This document shows positions 54,338 through 63,233 of a stretch of 64,000 nt of DNA, piece by piece. The DNA comes from Gimesia sp. (GTDB lineage: Bacteria; Planctomycetota; Planctomycetia; Planctomycetales; Planctomycetaceae). The DNA lies in assembly GCF_040219335.1 (NCBI RefSeq), contig NZ_JAVJSQ010000020.1, forward strand, positions 186,001 to 250,000. The letters run 5' to 3'. The notes under the pieces are model-generated. The model had not been told where the DNA came from. It saw nothing but the letters and a program-made list of their open reading frames with translations, and did no database searches. A program made the position numbers and the translations under genes. How positions within the stretch are numbered: position 1 is the stretch's first letter; the number at the start of each line of letters is the position of its first letter.

Positions 54338-56356
54338 TTACTGTTGCGGAATGAATTTCAGTTCTGCGAGCCATTCCAGGGACTGTTTCTGCCAGGCATC
54401 CCAGGAGGGACCTTTGTAGCCGTTGAGGCCATGTCCGCCATCGGGGAGTTCGAGCAGTTTGGATGGAATCTGTTTTTCCTGCAGGGCTGCATAGAGTGCC
54501 TGGCTGTTTTTGATGGGCACCGGTTTATCGTCGACCGCGTGGGCCAGAAAGATCGGCGGTGTCTGATCGGTGACCTGTTTTTCATTCGAGAACAGTTCGA
54601 TCATCTCAGCCGTGGGTTCGGGACCGAGCAGATTCTTTTTCGAGCCGCCATGCGTGGTTTCTCCCATGGTGACAACGGGATAGACGAGAATCGCGAAATC
54701 GGGACGGGAGCTTTGTCGGTTGATGGGATCTTGAGCCTGGGAATCGCCGGCATCAAAGTGTGTGGCGGCGGTGGAGGCGAGGTGCCCGCCTGCGGAGAAG
54801 CCCATGATACCGACCTTCCCGGGATCGATGCCCCAGTCTTTCGCATGCGCGCGAGCCATGCGGATCGCCCGCTGGGCATCCATCAGCGGAACGAAGGAGC
54901 GACCGTCGGGCATGCGATACTCGAGGACGATCCCCGTCACGCCATGCCTGTTGAGCCAGGCAGCGATGCCGTGCCCTTCTCCGCCGGTGACGACGCGCTG
55001 ATATCCGCCGCCGGGACAGATGACGATGGCAGCACCGTTCGGTTTTACGGGGCGATGCAGCGTGAGTTTCACGTCTGCCTCTTCGAACTGGTCCGCACCG
55101 ACCGGGGCTTTGCCGTCCCAGAGGGAGAAGACTTCGGGGGGCAGACTGGTCTCTGAAGCAGAGTTGGTTTCGCCTTCCGGAATGAGCAGCGTTGAGAGTA
55201 CCTGGGCATAGACGCGGTGCCCGAAGTCGTTGGGATGATTCACTCCGTTACCGGTCAGGTCCCAGTCCTGTTTGTGTTTGAAGAATTCGGTCCAGAGGGA
55301 GGTCATGTCGGCTAAAGCGACTCCCGGCTGTGTGAGTTCCGCCAGCGCGTCGCGATACTGGGGAAACAGTTCATGTTTGAGTCGAATCCAGTCCCGGTTC
55401 CCCAGCATGGGGGCGACCAGAATGAATTCTGCCCGGGGCTGTTTTTTGCGAATCTGTTCGATCAGCGCCTTGGTGTTGGCTTTAAATTCTTCCGCCGAAC
55501 GACCAGCTGAGTCATTCATCCCAAAGGCGATGATGACCAGGTCGGGGTCGGCCTTGACGACTTCGTCAACTTGTGTCAGGGCCCACTTCGTGTCTTTGCC
55601 GCCGACGGAAAGATTGGTCAATGCGATCCGGTTCTGATAATGGTGCTGCAGGTTCTCCTGAAGCAGTCCGAAGAATGCCGGCTGGAAGGGAGCTCCCCCG
55701 GCCCAGCCCGAGGCATTACAGCCGGTGGAGATGCTGTCACCCAACAGGACGATGGATGTCGTGTCGTGTTTCTGCAGTTTCTTGATCGTACGAGGCAGCG
55801 ATTTGGCATTAAAGACCGGTTCGATCTTACTCCAGTCGACGGGTTCGTGGGTATAAGTGATGCAGGTCTGCAGATCGTGGTATTCGAGTTGTCCACCGAA
55901 GAAGATTTCACCGTGGCCATCGCGGTGCGTCAGCTTGTGCCTTTGTGAGTTCGCGGGGCGCCGCATCTGGGTGGGAAACTTCCAGACGATGCGTGTGTTT
56001 TCGGGGAGTGTGATTTCGCGCGAACCGGGTTTCCAATGGTAGTCGCGACCTTCTTCGTAAGTAACGTCTCCCGCGCTGTTCGTAATCTTGAGCACTTTCT
56101 GTGCTGGGAACAGCAGTGAAGCTTTCGTTTGACCCGTTCTCAAATCACGAATAAACAGGACTGATTCACCGCGAACGGTATCGCCTTTCCAGACCGGTTC
56201 GAGTAGTTCCTCTGAGAACTGCCACTGCCCGGGTGCGGGTTCCTCTGCGTGAGTGAGAGACGTCAGACAGATCAGCGTCAGCAGACTGAAGACCAGCGTT
56301 AAACAAACAAAGGGGCGACGCGCGGTGGAAATTGGCTTGAGCACGTGAATCTCCAT
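54338..56356 (-). CDS. Secreted SGNH-hydrolase / alpha-beta-hydrolase fusion
   Basis: 672 residues with an N-terminal signal peptide (FVCLTLVFSLLTLICLTSLTHAEE). An SGNH esterase domain (about 200-395) has the GDS block VLLGDSISTGC, the conserved NLSVGGKDT and the AFGMNDS Asn, ending with the catalytic Asp/His in NHPNDFGH. A second, alpha/beta-hydrolase domain (about 430-672) has the HGGG-like CPGGGYQRVV and the nucleophile elbow GFSAGGHLAS, with the catalytic His in DGGHGLNGY. Two ester-cleaving modules suggest deacetylation of acetylated polysaccharide. The substrate is inferred only. Confidence 0.88.
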   Translation of the reverse strand: MEIHVLKPISTARRPFVCLTLVFSLLTLICLTSLTHAEEPAPGQWQFSEELLEPVWKGDTVRGESVLFIRDLRTGQTKASLLFPAQKVLKITNSAGDVTYEEGRDYHWKPGSREITLPENTRIVWKFPTQMRRPANSQRHKLTHRDGHGEIFFGGQLEYHDLQTCITYTHEPVDWSKIEPVFNAKSLPRTIKKLQKHDTTSIVLLGDSISTGCNASGWAGGAPFQPAFFGLLQENLQHHYQNRIALTNLSVGGKDTKWALTQVDEVVKADPDLVIIAFGMNDSAGRSAEEFKANTKALIEQIRKKQPRAEFILVAPMLGNRDWIRLKHELFPQYRDALAELTQPGVALADMTSLWTEFFKHKQDWDLTGNGVNHPNDFGHRVYAQVLSTLLIPEGETNSASETSLPPEVFSLWDGKAPVGADQFEEADVKLTLHRPVKPNGAAIVICPGGGYQRVVTGGEGHGIAAWLNRHGVTGIVLEYRMPDGRSFVPLMDAQRAIRMARAHAKDWGIDPGKVGIMGFSAGGHLASTAATHFDAGDSQAQDPINRQSSRPDFAILVYPVVTMGETTHGGSKKNLLGPEPTAEMIELFSNEKQVTDQTPPIFLAHAVDDKPVPIKNSQALYAALQEKQIPSKLLELPDGGHGLNGYKGPSWDAWQKQSLEWLAELKFIPQQ

Positions 56357-56583
56357 TAGTGAGGACTCTGAAGAACGATCACAGGTGTTTGATGATAGCC
56401 CTTATTATAGCTGTGCACATCCCCTGTGTCTGCTCATTCTCAAAGAAGAGTTGCCCGGGAATCGTGAAGAATTCTCTTAGGATCTGCAGCTTGACCCGCT
56501 ATGATGAAGGTACCTTTCCCTTAAGTGCTCAAACGGGAACACACTGTTACAGAATCAGAAATTCCTTTTTCAACAGGCTCCTC

Positions 56584-57117
56584 ATGATTCATTTCCGTTC
56601 TGTGTTCTTAATGATGCTGATGATCCTGCTGGCAGACATCGCTGCTTTGCTGGCAGATGCGGAGAAGAAATCTGAGCCTGAGCTGAAAATCACCGAACCT
56701 AAACTGGATAATTCGGACGTGGAATGGGAAGGCAATTTCTTTGGGTTCTTTCCACGCATTTCCCGGCGGGCGACCCGGTTTGCGAAACACATTTCCCCGG
56801 AAGATAAAAACTGGCTGCTGAAGAATCTGAAACACAAAGACCGGACTGCGATCTGTCATCTACTGCTGATCGAGTACTGGGGGCCACCTGCCGCAGAGGG
56901 TGAGATCAAGCACTCACTCTCCGCCTGGTACGGACTGACGGCAGAGCTGCAGGCCTCCGGTGAAATACGCTATGACGAGGCAGACCGAGAAAAATTATTC
57001 AAGCTCTGGACCAAAGTGTTGTCCGACCCAAAAAACAGATTTAAGCACGGTGAAGGAAATCTTTTTTTGCGGGATCCGTTTAAACGGAAAAAGAAACAAC
57101 AGTTGGATGATCAGTAA
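56584..57117 (+). CDS. Secreted protein of unknown function
   Basis: 177 residues from the ATG at 56584; an in-frame start at 56359 would add 75 non-conserved-looking residues. A hydrophobic N-terminus (SVFLMMLMILLADIAALLAD) is a likely signal peptide. The mature part is charged (KKSEPELKITEPKLDNSDVEWEG, then PEDKNWLLKNLKHKDRT). No family is recognised. Confidence 0.6.
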   Translation: MIHFRSVFLMMLMILLADIAALLADAEKKSEPELKITEPKLDNSDVEWEGNFFGFFPRISRRATRFAKHISPEDKNWLLKNLKHKDRTAICHLLLIEYWGPPAAEGEIKHSLSAWYGLTAELQASGEIRYDEADREKLFKLWTKVLSDPKNRFKHGEGNLFLRDPFKRKKKQQLDDQ

Positions 57118-57127
57118 GCCAGATCCA

Positions 57128-58150
57128 TTAATTTTTACCGGACCCGGTTTTTGAAACCTCTAACTGCCATTCGTCCTCGGGATCAAGTTGCTCGCGACAG
57201 GCTTTGCCCTGCAGCCACTGGCGGGCCTGTTTGCTGTCGAGGAGGTAGGTGTCCCAGAAAGCGGTGGTGACGGCGAGAATTGATTTGTGGTGGTTGGGAT
57301 TCCGGCGCGCCAGACCGCGGCGCTGTCGTCCATCAGAAAATGCGGAGTGTTGCGCGTCGAACAGGACGAGTTCGTATTTGTCGATGCTGTCCGGCAGGCC
57401 CTGATAGACTTCGCGGCGGTCGGCGACGGTGGTGTCGTTAATGGGTGAGGTATCTTTGGTGCCGGTGAGTAACATCCAGGGTATCGAAACCTGTCCGAAG
57501 GAGTCTGCAGGTTCCGCCCGGCCGTGAATGCTGGGGCTGAACATCACAGCGGCTTTGATGCGGGGATCGGTATAACGTTTTCCCAACAGCCGCCAGGACT
57601 GACCACTGACGCCCTGCGTGGTGACTGCTCCATAAGAGTGGCCCGACATGCCGACGCGGCTGAGGTCCATTCGCTGATGAAACTGATGTTGTGAATCAGC
57701 ATTCCAGCGGGTGAGTTGATCGAGGACGGCACTCACATCCTGGTAACGGTCGACGGTATTCTGCAGGGTGGTCGCGGACTTGAGTGCCCGCAGCCGCTGC
57801 AATGCGGGGACGTCTTTCCAGACTGCTTCATCACTGCCGGGATGCTGCAGGTAGACCACAACATAACCGCGGGCCGACCAGTGCTCTCCCAGGTACTGTG
57901 AGCCGGTACGGGCGCCTCCCAGACCGTGACTGAATAACAGGACCGGCGCGGGCTGCTCTGATTTCGGGAGATAAACCCGCAGGGGGATATCGCGATTTCG
58001 ACTTTGATCCTGCATGGTGAGATCAACGGGAGCCGCGGATTTGCCTGACTCTGTTTTAAGGGGATCGTACTGTGCCGCCTGCGTGACAGAGAGCGGTGAA
58101 AGCAGGAGCCCTGAAAAAAGTAACCACAGAGAGAATCGTATAACTTTCAT
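57128..58150 (-). CDS. Secreted alpha/beta-hydrolase (acetylhydrolase/chlorophyllase-like)
   Basis: 340 residues from the ATG at 58150 (AAAGAGAAGAGC before it); a further in-frame ATG at 58189 is less likely. A signal peptide (LWLLFSGLLLSPLSVTQAAQ) precedes an alpha/beta-hydrolase fold: PVLLFSHGLGGAR, the nucleophile elbow GMSGHSYGA, and a late His in FDAQHSAFSD. These features resemble PAF-acetylhydrolase- and chlorophyllase-like esterases. Substrate unknown. Confidence 0.82.
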   Translation of the reverse strand: MKVIRFSLWLLFSGLLLSPLSVTQAAQYDPLKTESGKSAAPVDLTMQDQSRNRDIPLRVYLPKSEQPAPVLLFSHGLGGARTGSQYLGEHWSARGYVVVYLQHPGSDEAVWKDVPALQRLRALKSATTLQNTVDRYQDVSAVLDQLTRWNADSQHQFHQRMDLSRVGMSGHSYGAVTTQGVSGQSWRLLGKRYTDPRIKAAVMFSPSIHGRAEPADSFGQVSIPWMLLTGTKDTSPINDTTVADRREVYQGLPDSIDKYELVLFDAQHSAFSDGRQRRGLARRNPNHHKSILAVTTAFWDTYLLDSKQARQWLQGKACREQLDPEDEWQLEVSKTGSGKN

Positions 58151-58526
58151 GCTCTTCTCTTTCGACGGAAACAGACATCTGCATGGCACAGGTAAGCGGC
58201 TTACTGATTTAACACCAGCGTCTGCAGGATGTCTCTGAAAGATAACGGGAATCCTGCGGATTCAAATCAAATTCGGCAGCAGACCTCAATATTAAACATT
58301 ATTAATAATTAATGGGATTAAACGAATAATCAGGTTGACCACTAATACACAAATTCACATACTAATTTGAGACATGGTCTTCTCCGTGTCTGGCACCCTT
58401 CACCCCAACACTTTCGATGTAATTCACAACGAGACGAAAAGCCCTGAAAAACAGGCACAATACATTTCTTCCTAAACTTTACGAACAGAATTGGCAGGTC
58501 CTGTCAATTCAGAAAGAGGGTGCTCT
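58151..58526. other. Intergenic region
   Basis: 376 bp, AT-rich (near 58270-58350 it is mostly A and T), between divergent genes. No supported gene or terminator. It probably holds both promoters. Confidence 0.4.
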
Positions 58527-58862
58527 ATGCTTTCGCGTTTGTTACGTTTGTCAGGGTCAATTTTACACGGACCATCCGGTTTATGCGCGTTTTTATTCGC
58601 GTTCCTGACGGGTCTCCTGCTGTTGTTAAATCACCTGATTTTTGTCGATGCAGAAGGGGTCACACTCATACCGGCGAATAAGAACATTCGGGGAATGGGG
58701 CCGGTGACACGCGAGCTGATTGAACTGACCCAGGATATTGACTGGGCTAAAAATCCGGAAAAGAAGAAACGCGTGTTTGAGTTGAACTCCCGTCTGACGG
58801 ATCCGGAGCGACAGAACAAACCTTATATCGATCCGGTCCCCTACCCGGTTCAAGTCGACTGA
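58527..58862 (+). CDS. Small membrane-anchored protein of unknown function
   Basis: 111 residues from the ATG at 58527 with GAGGG 7 nt upstream. One hydrophobic helix (GLCAFLFAFLTGLLLLLNHLIFV) and then a charged tail (PVTRELIELTQDIDWAKNPEKKKRV). No family is recognised. It converges with the 172-residue gene. Confidence 0.55.
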   Translation: MLSRLLRLSGSILHGPSGLCAFLFAFLTGLLLLLNHLIFVDAEGVTLIPANKNIRGMGPVTRELIELTQDIDWAKNPEKKKRVFELNSRLTDPERQNKPYIDPVPYPVQVD

Positions 58863-58883
58863 GGGAATGGGAATGGATGTCTC

Positions 58884-59402
58884 TCAGTCTTCACCTGTGA
58901 CACGATCCCGGTATGCTTCCCAACCTGCGAAACCTTTCTGCAAAAAGGCGCCCAGTTCTTCAGCAGAGGCAAGAATAAGTACATCAGGCCAGCGGGAAGC
59001 CACCCGATCTGCCACTTCGCGCGAGGTGACCAGGGGACGCGTCTCTTCCATCGCGGGAAGCATGACCATGTTTCCCGCCTCGGCCAGAGCATAAAGCACG
59101 TTGAGAATTTCCGTGGTCAGTCCACGCAAGGCAGCCATACCTCCTGAGACATCGGCATCGGAGTCCAGGTGATCCATAAAAAGTTCAAATCCGGAACCAT
59201 CGGAGAAATCAAACTGGTAACAGTTGGAGTCCAGTGGCAAGGTCGCTCCATGAGACGTCAGCAATTCACGTAACGCATCACGGTCGGCCGGTGAAAGAGA
59301 CTCCCCCACCGGCTTCTGCATGACTTCGCCAGTAAAAGGATTCACGGCTTCCTCGGTCTGATCACTGAGGCGAGACGTCTGGAAGAAAATATCAAAACTC
59401 AT
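58884..59402 (-). CDS. Soluble protein of unknown function
   Basis: 172 residues. MSFDIFFQTSRLSDQTEEAVNPFTGE, then FDFSDGSGFELFMDHLDSDADVSGGMAALRG, suggest a compact alpha/beta protein. The start resembles small planctomycete and myxobacterial hypothetical proteins. No signal or membrane segment and no recognised family. Confidence 0.6.
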   Translation of the reverse strand: MSFDIFFQTSRLSDQTEEAVNPFTGEVMQKPVGESLSPADRDALRELLTSHGATLPLDSNCYQFDFSDGSGFELFMDHLDSDADVSGGMAALRGLTTEILNVLYALAEAGNMVMLPAMEETRPLVTSREVADRVASRWPDVLILASAEELGAFLQKGFAGWEAYRDRVTGED

Positions 59403-59504
59403 GGGAGTTCCTTTGGATTCTGACGGAGAGCGTGGGAATTCAATTTCAGGTCAGACTAACTGTTGCGGGACGACAGTTCAATTAGAATTTTAATGTGCCA
59501 GGGT

Positions 59505-62500
59505 TTATTCAGCCTCTGAAGAGGGAGAATTCAGATCGCCGAGAGAGATTTGGCCGAAATCGTGAGTGTTGCCACTTGTTGTCTGAAAACGCAGATGGAT
59601 GCCATTGGGCGTTTTATACCGCGTATGAGAGAGCGACAGGTAGTGCTCGAGCCCTGGTAACACACCTTTGAGGCGGAAAGAACCATCGGCGGCGGTGGTC
59701 GTGAGTTCTCCGACAGCCGTGTAAGTGTCGCGGTCGCCCTGCTGCTTTCGATAGAGAACAATTCGCGTGCCGGCGATCGGCGCGCCGGTTGGTTCGTGCA
59801 CAGTCCTGCCTTCCACAAAGCCGAGCTGCTGCAGTTGGACTTCGATTGGCTGTTCGAGAGGAGCATTCTGTGGGGGACGCTGCACCAGTAATTGCGCGCC
59901 GAGCGTATCGTCGGCATTGCGGATGACAACTTCGTGCAACTGTTTTTCCTGATCGGAGAAATCCGTCATGAAGAGCTGATCGAGCCGATACTCTCCCCGT
60001 GCATCGGAGACACCATGAATGGGTATAAAACTTTGAATGACGCTCCCATCCATCAACTGAACCGATCGTGTGCTGGTTGCCGCAGTGCGAATGTCGGCCC
60101 CAGGGACCGGTTGGCCCTGGGGATCTTTGATGATAAGTTGAATGCGGGGTGCCGGCTGCAGTTCGATGACAGGTTGGCTGTCAGGCCCCTTTTGTGAGAC
60201 GCTGACTCGTTTTGCGGGCTGTGGCTGCGAGGAGTTGAATTGAAAACCCCGAATGCGCCCCCGCGTCTGGAAGGCAAATTCTCCCGACGGACAGTGAACC
60301 AGAAAATAGCCGTCGGCATCAGTCGTCACAACGTGAGGTGGATGCAGGTGCGGAGTCTCAGGAATGAACTGCGATTGCTGCAGGTTCCAGGCAACCGGGG
60401 CATCTGGCACGCCGGCTCCTGTTGCCTCGTTGATCACGCGACCGCGGACCGGAATTCCTTTTGGCAACCTGATCTCGACTTCCAGCAGACGCGTTTCCGC
60501 GGGCCACGTGAAGAGGTTGCTGTAAGCGAGGTAGGCAGTGTGTTCCGGCGGATAGACGGTTGCCAGGAACTGCGTCTGTTTGAGATGCATGATTTCGATG
60601 ACGCCGTCCTGATCGTGCTGGCGAGGAGGGACCTGGTAGCTTTGTTGATCAGGGATATATCGCACTCCGGGAATCAGTATTCCCGTTTCATCATCGACAA
60701 CCCGCAGACGGAGACGGTACCCCGGTTCCAGTGTCACTGCGATCTCGCCGGTCTGGACCGGACGTTTCGACAGGGCTTCCATCTCGGGGGCCAGTTGAGG
60801 AACGGTCGCTGCGTAGAGATCGTGCAGCAGGTATTCGGGATGCGAGACCTGCAGGCAAAGTCCCCGCTCTGCGACGAGCCCTTTGAGTTCAAAGCGACCA
60901 GTGGCATCGGTTGTGGCCACGGGCGCGTCCCGGAAACCATCGAGGGCGACAAACTGGCGATCCTTCCCGCTGGGCCAGCGTCCCTGCTCCAGGTCAGCCT
61001 GTGTGATGTGCCGGAGTGACATCAGATGTTTGAGACGCACTTCGGCGTGGGCAACGGGCTGACCTGCTTCATCTATCACGCGGCCCGTTGCTGCAGTCGG
61101 CTTCTCAAGGGTCAACCTGATGTTGGTCACCGGTCTGGTGGTGAGCACGTGCTTCCAGCCCAGGGCATAGCCATCCTTCAAAGCGACGAGATCAACGGGG
61201 GCGAACACGCGATCCTGTTCGACATACAGTACGTCTACAAAACGGAATTTTCCCTGTGCATCGGTGGTTGTGCGTGCCAGATCCTGCCAGGGTCTGGGAA
61301 TTCCCCGACCGCTGCGGGCACGCATCGACTGTCGCAGATAGACGGTGGCTCCGGCAACAGGTTTTCCAGCCGAATCGAGGACCTTTCCAGACAGATCGGG
61401 AACCGGCACACCGTCTGTGACAAACCGCTCAATCGACGGCGCTGCATCGTGACTGTGGACCGATTCTACTACCGGTGATTTCTCTACCTGCTGTAATGCT
61501 ACGTTTGACCGGGATACCAACCCGAGTGAGAACATGCAGAGAGCCAGACAGATCCAGAGAGCAATCCCCGATCCCGAACCAGCGCGTTTCAACCCCAGCA
61601 GGGCGTGAATGCGGATGGTGAGATCACTGCCTGTTGCTGCTAAGGCAGGTGACGGGAGTTGTGCCTGTTCGGCGAGGGAAAGCAGTGCCCGGGAAAAGGT
61701 GAGTTTGTCTGCGGTGAGTGCGACGACCGCGGCATCGCAGGCGAGTTCCCGCTCGAGCCGGATGCGGCGGGAGAGCCAGTAGACTCCCGGATGGTAAAAG
61801 AACAGGGTTTCAATCAGGCATTGCAGGAGATTGACCAGGAAGTCGTGGCGGCGGAGATGGAGCAGTTCGTGCAGTAACAGGCACTCGATCTCTGCGGGAG
61901 TGAGTGTTGTAAACAGGGATGCCGGCAGGAGAATGACCGGCTTGACCCAGCCGAGCGCTTGCGGCACTTGGACCACGGAGGATTCGATCCAGCGGATGGC
62001 ACGCGTGAGCTCAACCAGATCTGCCAGTTGGTTCACGCGGGCAGTCCATGCATCGCGCAGGGGCCTACCGTTGCTGACATGGTTGCGTACGATCAGCCAA
62101 CCGCCGATCATTCGCAAAGATAAGATGACCACGCCACAAGCCCAGACTGCGACCAGCCAGGGGAGCGTGTTTACCAGAGCAGAAACCTGGAAGAGACCTG
62201 GTTCGTTTGGGGGAAACGGCTTTGCATCAGTCGAGCTCGGTGCTCTGGACGCTGCAGGAGACTCTGCTCCCTGAAGAAGTCTGTCTGTTGAAGTAGTTCC
62301 CACTTCTGGAACGTGGGCGAACGGAGCGGCGTTTGTCGTCGATTGAGCTCCTGTGGCCGGCGTTTCGCGCTGAATGTGTTCTCCCAGGTTCAGCCAGGTG
62401 ATGACAGGGCAGAGCAGCATCAGGAACAGGCAGCCGGTGGCCAGCAGATAGCGGAGTTGAGCCGATTGCCGCTGACATATCCAGAGTACCACCCAGGCCA

Positions 62501-62597
62501 GCAGCGCGAGCGCGGCTCCCTGCCAGACGAAGTGCAGCAGTACGGCGCCCCAGTGGGTCACCAGCGGATGATTCAGGAATTCGTGGAATCCATTCAT
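59505..62597 (-). CDS. Giant BlaR1-like M56 metallopeptidase with carboxypeptidase-regulatory-like repeats
   Basis: 1,030 residues. Membrane segments at about 20-41, 48-68, 145-165 and 343-363 bracket the M56 peptidase; the zinc site is LLHELLHLRRHD (HELLH at 243-247) and RELACDAAVVAL. The ectodomain (365-1030) is a string of beta-sandwich modules of the CarboxypepD_reg type: LSGKVLDSAGKPVAGATVYL, ATGRVIDEAGQPVAHAEVRL, VRGRVINEATGAGVPDAPVAW, IIKDPQGQPVPGADIRT and a last EGRTVHEPTGAPIAGTRIVL. No penicillin-binding domain is present. The start overlaps the repressor stop by 4 bp. Probably signals by cleaving the adjacent BlaI. The ligand is unknown. Confidence 0.88.
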   Translation of the reverse strand: MNGFHEFLNHPLVTHWGAVLLHFVWQGAALALLAWVVLWICQRQSAQLRYLLATGCLFLMLLCPVITWLNLGEHIQRETPATGAQSTTNAAPFAHVPEVGTTSTDRLLQGAESPAASRAPSSTDAKPFPPNEPGLFQVSALVNTLPWLVAVWACGVVILSLRMIGGWLIVRNHVSNGRPLRDAWTARVNQLADLVELTRAIRWIESSVVQVPQALGWVKPVILLPASLFTTLTPAEIECLLLHELLHLRRHDFLVNLLQCLIETLFFYHPGVYWLSRRIRLERELACDAAVVALTADKLTFSRALLSLAEQAQLPSPALAATGSDLTIRIHALLGLKRAGSGSGIALWICLALCMFSLGLVSRSNVALQQVEKSPVVESVHSHDAAPSIERFVTDGVPVPDLSGKVLDSAGKPVAGATVYLRQSMRARSGRGIPRPWQDLARTTTDAQGKFRFVDVLYVEQDRVFAPVDLVALKDGYALGWKHVLTTRPVTNIRLTLEKPTAATGRVIDEAGQPVAHAEVRLKHLMSLRHITQADLEQGRWPSGKDRQFVALDGFRDAPVATTDATGRFELKGLVAERGLCLQVSHPEYLLHDLYAATVPQLAPEMEALSKRPVQTGEIAVTLEPGYRLRLRVVDDETGILIPGVRYIPDQQSYQVPPRQHDQDGVIEIMHLKQTQFLATVYPPEHTAYLAYSNLFTWPAETRLLEVEIRLPKGIPVRGRVINEATGAGVPDAPVAWNLQQSQFIPETPHLHPPHVVTTDADGYFLVHCPSGEFAFQTRGRIRGFQFNSSQPQPAKRVSVSQKGPDSQPVIELQPAPRIQLIIKDPQGQPVPGADIRTAATSTRSVQLMDGSVIQSFIPIHGVSDARGEYRLDQLFMTDFSDQEKQLHEVVIRNADDTLGAQLLVQRPPQNAPLEQPIEVQLQQLGFVEGRTVHEPTGAPIAGTRIVLYRKQQGDRDTYTAVGELTTTAADGSFRLKGVLPGLEHYLSLSHTRYKTPNGIHLRFQTTSGNTHDFGQISLGDLNSPSSEAE

Positions 62598-62980
62598 TCT
62601 GATTTCTCCTCGAGTTGGTCCAGGAGTTTGCGGAGAGATTCAATTTCCGCGGGGGTGACTTTGCGCAGGGAGAGTGCCTGCATGACGAGTTTTTCAGTGG
62701 CACCGCCAAACGCCTGCCTGACCAGGTCGTCGATCAGTTGGCGTTGCGTCTGTTCCGCCTGTATTGCGGCGTGGTAGATATGCGACCGGCGGGATTCGTC
62801 GCGGGTGACGAGTCCTTTGTCAGCCATCTTCTGCAGGATTTTGAGCGTGGTGGTGTAGCCGGTCTCTTTGCCTTGCGAGAGGATTTCGTGAATCGCCCGG
62901 ACGGTCGCCGGCCCGTGCTCCCAGAGGACAGAGAGGATTTCCAGTTCAGCTGTGGTGGGTTTGGGGCGTTGCTGGTTCAT
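62594..62980 (-). CDS. BlaI/MecI-family transcriptional repressor (system 2)
   Basis: 128 residues from the ATG at 62980. PTTAELEILSVLWEHGPATVRAIHEIL and YTTTLKILQKMADKGLVTRDESRRSHIYHA are the winged-helix BlaI/MecI domain. The C-terminal helices (DLVRQAFGGATEKLVMQALS, AEIESLRKLLDQLEEK) dimerise. The ATG is only 6 nt from the predicted -10 and has no Shine-Dalgarno, so a leaderless mRNA is likely; a GTG at 62998 lies inside the operator and is rejected. It should repress its own operon with the giant M56 gene. Confidence 0.92.
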   Translation of the reverse strand: MNQQRPKPTTAELEILSVLWEHGPATVRAIHEILSQGKETGYTTTLKILQKMADKGLVTRDESRRSHIYHAAIQAEQTQRQLIDDLVRQAFGGATEKLVMQALSLRKVTPAEIESLRKLLDQLEEKSE

Positions 62981-62986
62981 GCCGGC

Positions 62987-63015
62987 AATATACGACACGA
63001 GTCGTAGTTTGTCAA
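62987..63015 (-). promoter_or_regulatory. Promoter of blaI system 2
   Basis: TTGACA (63010-63015) and TATATT (62987-62992) with a 17-bp spacer on the minus strand: a near-consensus sigma-70-type promoter. The -10 ends 6 nt before the ATG at 62980, so transcription should start at or just before the start codon. Confidence 0.72.
62991..63006. promoter_or_regulatory. Proximal BlaI operator, system 2
   Basis: Perfect 6-bp inverted repeat TACGAC-ACGA-GTCGTA lying inside the spacer between -35 and -10 of the blaI promoter. Binding would block RNA polymerase directly. Confidence 0.75.
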
Positions 63016-63029
63016 CGACGTTTGTCGTA
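63014..63029. promoter_or_regulatory. Distal BlaI operator, system 2
   Basis: Inverted repeat with half-sites ACGAC and GTCGT around a 4-bp spacer (GTTT), overlapping the -35 box; centred 23 bp from the proximal site. Confidence 0.72.
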
Positions 63030-63233
63030 CTTCAATCCCATGACTCCCATCGATGGTGGCTGACACCTGCTCTCGAACCCCGCTTTCTGGCGATTCTTTT
63101 CTGAATTCCCGGTTTAATTTGCTCATATGTGCAGATAGAATCAGAACCCATTTCCGAACCAGGAAACACGCGCCCACTCAAACCCTTATCAGAACAAGCC
63201 AGACTGGGCAACTATCCCGAGGTCGATTCTCCC
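63030..63233. other. Divergent region between blaI system 2 and the FGE-like gene
   Basis: About 200 bp holding the promoter of the plus-strand gene at 63234. No additional copy of the operator motif is seen in it. Confidence 0.4.

Noticed and set aside
54275-55156. 293-codon open frame on the plus strand starting beside the SDR gene
   Set aside because: It is antisense to the esterase fusion gene, which has a signal peptide and two catalytic motifs. The open frame follows from the codon use of the real gene.
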